64,000 nt of DNA from Mercurialis annua (taxonomy: Eukaryota > Streptophyta > Magnoliopsida > Malpighiales > Euphorbiaceae): positions 10,617,001-10,681,000 of the forward strand of contig NC_065573.1 in NCBI RefSeq assembly GCF_937616625.2. Reading direction: 5' to 3'. Each line of letters opens with the position of its first letter. Within the stretch, counting starts at the first letter, position 1. A model generated the notes under the pieces. The model saw only the letters and a list, made by a program, of their open reading frames with translations, did not search any database and was not told where the DNA came from. Positions 61,927 to 64,000 of the stretch are shown here, one piece after another. The position numbers and the translations under genes are program-made.

Positions 61927-63205
61927 ACCCAACGTTTACAAACGTTACGAAACAAAACCAAACGTTTCACCTTTTTAGCGATTTAAGCAAAACGTTTGTA
62001 AACATTACAGAAAAAACCAAACGTTTCACCTTTTTATCGATTTAAGACAAATGTATACTAACGTTTCGAAACAAAACACAACATTTTGCCTTTTTTGCGA
62101 TTTAAGCCAAACGTTTACAAACCTTAAGAAACAAAACCCAACGTTTCCCCTAGCGATTTAAGCCAAACGTTACAAAACAAATCCAAACGTTTCACCTTTT
62201 TAGCGATTTAAGCGAAACGTTTAAAAAAGTTACGAAACAAATCCAAACGTTTCCCCTTTTTAGCAATTTAAGCCAAACGTTTACAAATGCTACGAAACAA
62301 ATCCAAACATTTCACCTTCTTAGCGATTTAAGCCAAACGTTTACAAACGTTACTAAAAAATTCCAAACGTTTCGAAACAAAACCAAACATTTCACCTTTT
62401 AGCGATATAAGCCAAACATACAAACGTTAGCGATTTAAACCAAACGTTTAAAAACGTTATGAAAAAAATCCAAACGTTTCACTTTTTTAGCGATTTAAGC
62501 CAAACGTTTACAGAGATTACGAAACAAGCCAAATGTTTACAAATTTAACGAAAAAAATCCAAACATTTCACATTTTTACCGATTAAAGCCAAACGTTACG
62601 GAACAAAACCAAATGTTTGGATTTTTTTAGCGATTTAAACCAAACATTTACAAATGTTATGGATCAAACCCAAACGTTTCACCTTATTAGCAATTTAAGC
62701 TAAAAGTTTACAAACGTAAGCCAAACATTTACAAGCGTTATGAAACAAATAAAAACATTTTACCTTTTTAGCGATTTAAGCCAAACGTTTAACGGTACGA
62801 AACAAATCCAAACGTTTCACCTTTTTAGCAATTTAAGTCAAACGTTTACAAATATTACGAAACAAAACCAAACGATTATAAACATTACGAAACAAATCCT
62901 AACGTTTCACCTTTTCAGGGAATTAAGCCAAACGCTTAAAAACGTTTCGAAACAAAAACAAACGTTTCACCTTTCTACTGATTTAAGCCAAACGTTTATA
63001 AACGCTGTAAAACAAATACAAACGTTTACCCATTTTAGCGATTTAAGCCAAACATTAAAACATTATGAAACAAATCCAAGGGTTTCCTTTTTTTAGCAAT
63101 TTAAGCCGAACGTTTACAAACTTTATGAAATAAATCCAAACGTTTCACCTTTTTAGTGATTAAAGCCAAACGTTTACAAACGTTACGAAACAAATCCAAG
63201 CGTTT

Positions 63206-63500
63206 CAAACGTTTTAAATTCAAGCTTTTGGCTTCAATCGCTAAAAAGGTGAAACATTTGGTTTTGTTTCATAGCGTTTGTAAATGTTTGGCTTAAATCG
63301 CTAAAAATGTGAAACGTCTATATTTGTTTCGTAACGTTTTAAAAGTTTGGTTTTGTTTCGTAATGTTTGTAAACGTTTGGTTTAAATCGCTAACAATGTA
63401 AAACATTTGGATTTATTTCATAGCATTTGTAAACGTTTGGCTTAAATCGCTAAAAAGGGGAATCATTTTAAACGTTTAGCCTAAATCGCTAAAAATGTAA
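63206..63500 (+). repeat. Inverted satellite cassette 5
   Basis: Copy of cassette 2 within the 4.1-kb duplication. Confidence 0.8.
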
Positions 63501-63785
63501 CCCAAATGTTTACAAACGTTACGAAACAAAACCAAACGTTTCACCTTTTTAGCAATTTAAGCCAAACGTTTACAAAACGTTACGAAACAAAACCAAACGT
63601 TTCACCTTTTTAGCGATTTAAGACAAACGTTTATAAACGTTTCTAAACAAATCCAAACGTTTAACCTTTTTTTTGCGGTTTGAACCAAATGTGTACAAAT
63701 GTTACGAAACAAATCCGAACGTTTCACCTTTTTAGTGATTAAAGCCAAACGTTTACAAACGTTACGAAGCAAATCCAAGCGTTTT

Positions 63786-64000
63786 AAACGTTTTAAATTC
63801 AAGCGTTTAGCTTCAATCGCTAAAAAGGTGAAACGTTTGGTTTTGTTTCGTAACGTTTGTAAATGTTTGGCTAAAATCGCTAAAAATATGAAACGTCTAG
63901 ACTTGTTTCGTAACATTTAAACGTTTGGTTTTGTTCCATAACGTTTGTAAATGTTTGGTTTAAATCGCTAAAAATGTGAAATGTTTGGATTTACTTCATA
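63786..64000 (+). repeat. Inverted satellite cassette 6 (truncated by window end)
   Basis: Copy of cassette 3 within the 4.1-kb duplication. Its exit junction is beyond the window. Confidence 0.75.

Larger units (their letters stand above)
53713..64000. repeat. Satellite array with alternating orientation
   Basis: Same 60-bp monomer, more diverged, with orientation blocks: minus 53713-54090, plus 54091-54382, minus 54383-56105, mixed 56106-56205, plus 56206-57108, minus 57109-59125, plus 59126-59410, minus 59411-59697, plus 59698-59989, minus 59990-61633, plus 61634-61926, minus 61927-63205, plus 63206-63500, minus 63501-63785, plus 63786-64000. Boundaries are good to about 10 bp. Confidence 0.9.
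61978..64000. repeat. Second copy of the 2.1-kb mixed-orientation block (runs off the window)
   Basis: Repeats 57868-59990 with few substitutions and one deletion of about 30 net bases near 62428. It probably continues past the window edge. Confidence 0.85.

Noticed and set aside
5277..64000. Telomeric or interstitial telomere repeat (TTTAGGG type)
   Set aside because: The consensus contains no TTTAGGG or related tandem heptamer.

Overview
The window reads as non-genic heterochromatin from a flowering plant. It carries Ty3/Gypsy-type and Ty1/Copia-type LTR retrotransposon sequence with plant initiator-Met-tRNA primer-binding sites, and about 42 kb of one AT-rich, CpG-containing tandem satellite. 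I see no intact protein-coding gene, no tRNA or rRNA gene, no CRISPR and nothing prokaryotic. I cannot name the species. All comparisons were made by eye, so satellite boundaries are good to a few bases and higher-order-repeat boundaries to a few tens of bases.

Layout: (1) 1-5252 is a decayed Gypsy-type element on the minus strand. It has a partial 3' LTR (1-1604), a non-coding internal region, a primer-binding site at 4311-4322 and a 5' LTR cut off where the satellite begins. (2) 5277-30044 is a head-to-tail satellite array with a basic monomer of 60 bp, organised into several kilobase-scale duplications. (3) 30045-46371 is one Copia insertion on the minus strand, in the unusual form LTR-internal-LTR-internal-LTR. 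All three LTRs are 1,992 bp, and one TTAAT target duplication flanks only the outer ends. Both internal regions carry the same dead gag-pol, recognisable in the order gag zinc knuckle, protease, integrase, reverse transcriptase, RNase H. (4) 46372-53695 is the continuation of the satellite in the same orientation. (5) 53696-64000 is the same satellite with repeated orientation flips, including a roughly 290-bp inverted cassette present at least six times.

The order of events can be read inside the window. A satellite segment was first duplicated (about 24.1-26.5 kb versus 28.7-30.04 plus 46.37-47.5 kb). Copia then inserted into one copy; the unoccupied site survives at 25417-25421 in the other. 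The insertion then became a three-LTR tandem. Near-identity of the LTRs combined with an already ruined gag-pol suggests a non-autonomous family moved by proteins from another element.

The most unusual sequence-level signals are in the satellite: a 60-bp unit that behaves like six 10-bp steps of phased A/T tracts, a short dyad in every monomer, a strong C-to-T decay pattern at its CpGs, and inverted cassettes amplified as units. I did not find a previously undescribed coding system. The many open frames of 60-280 codons across the satellite are a by-product of a 60-bp period that is divisible by three.
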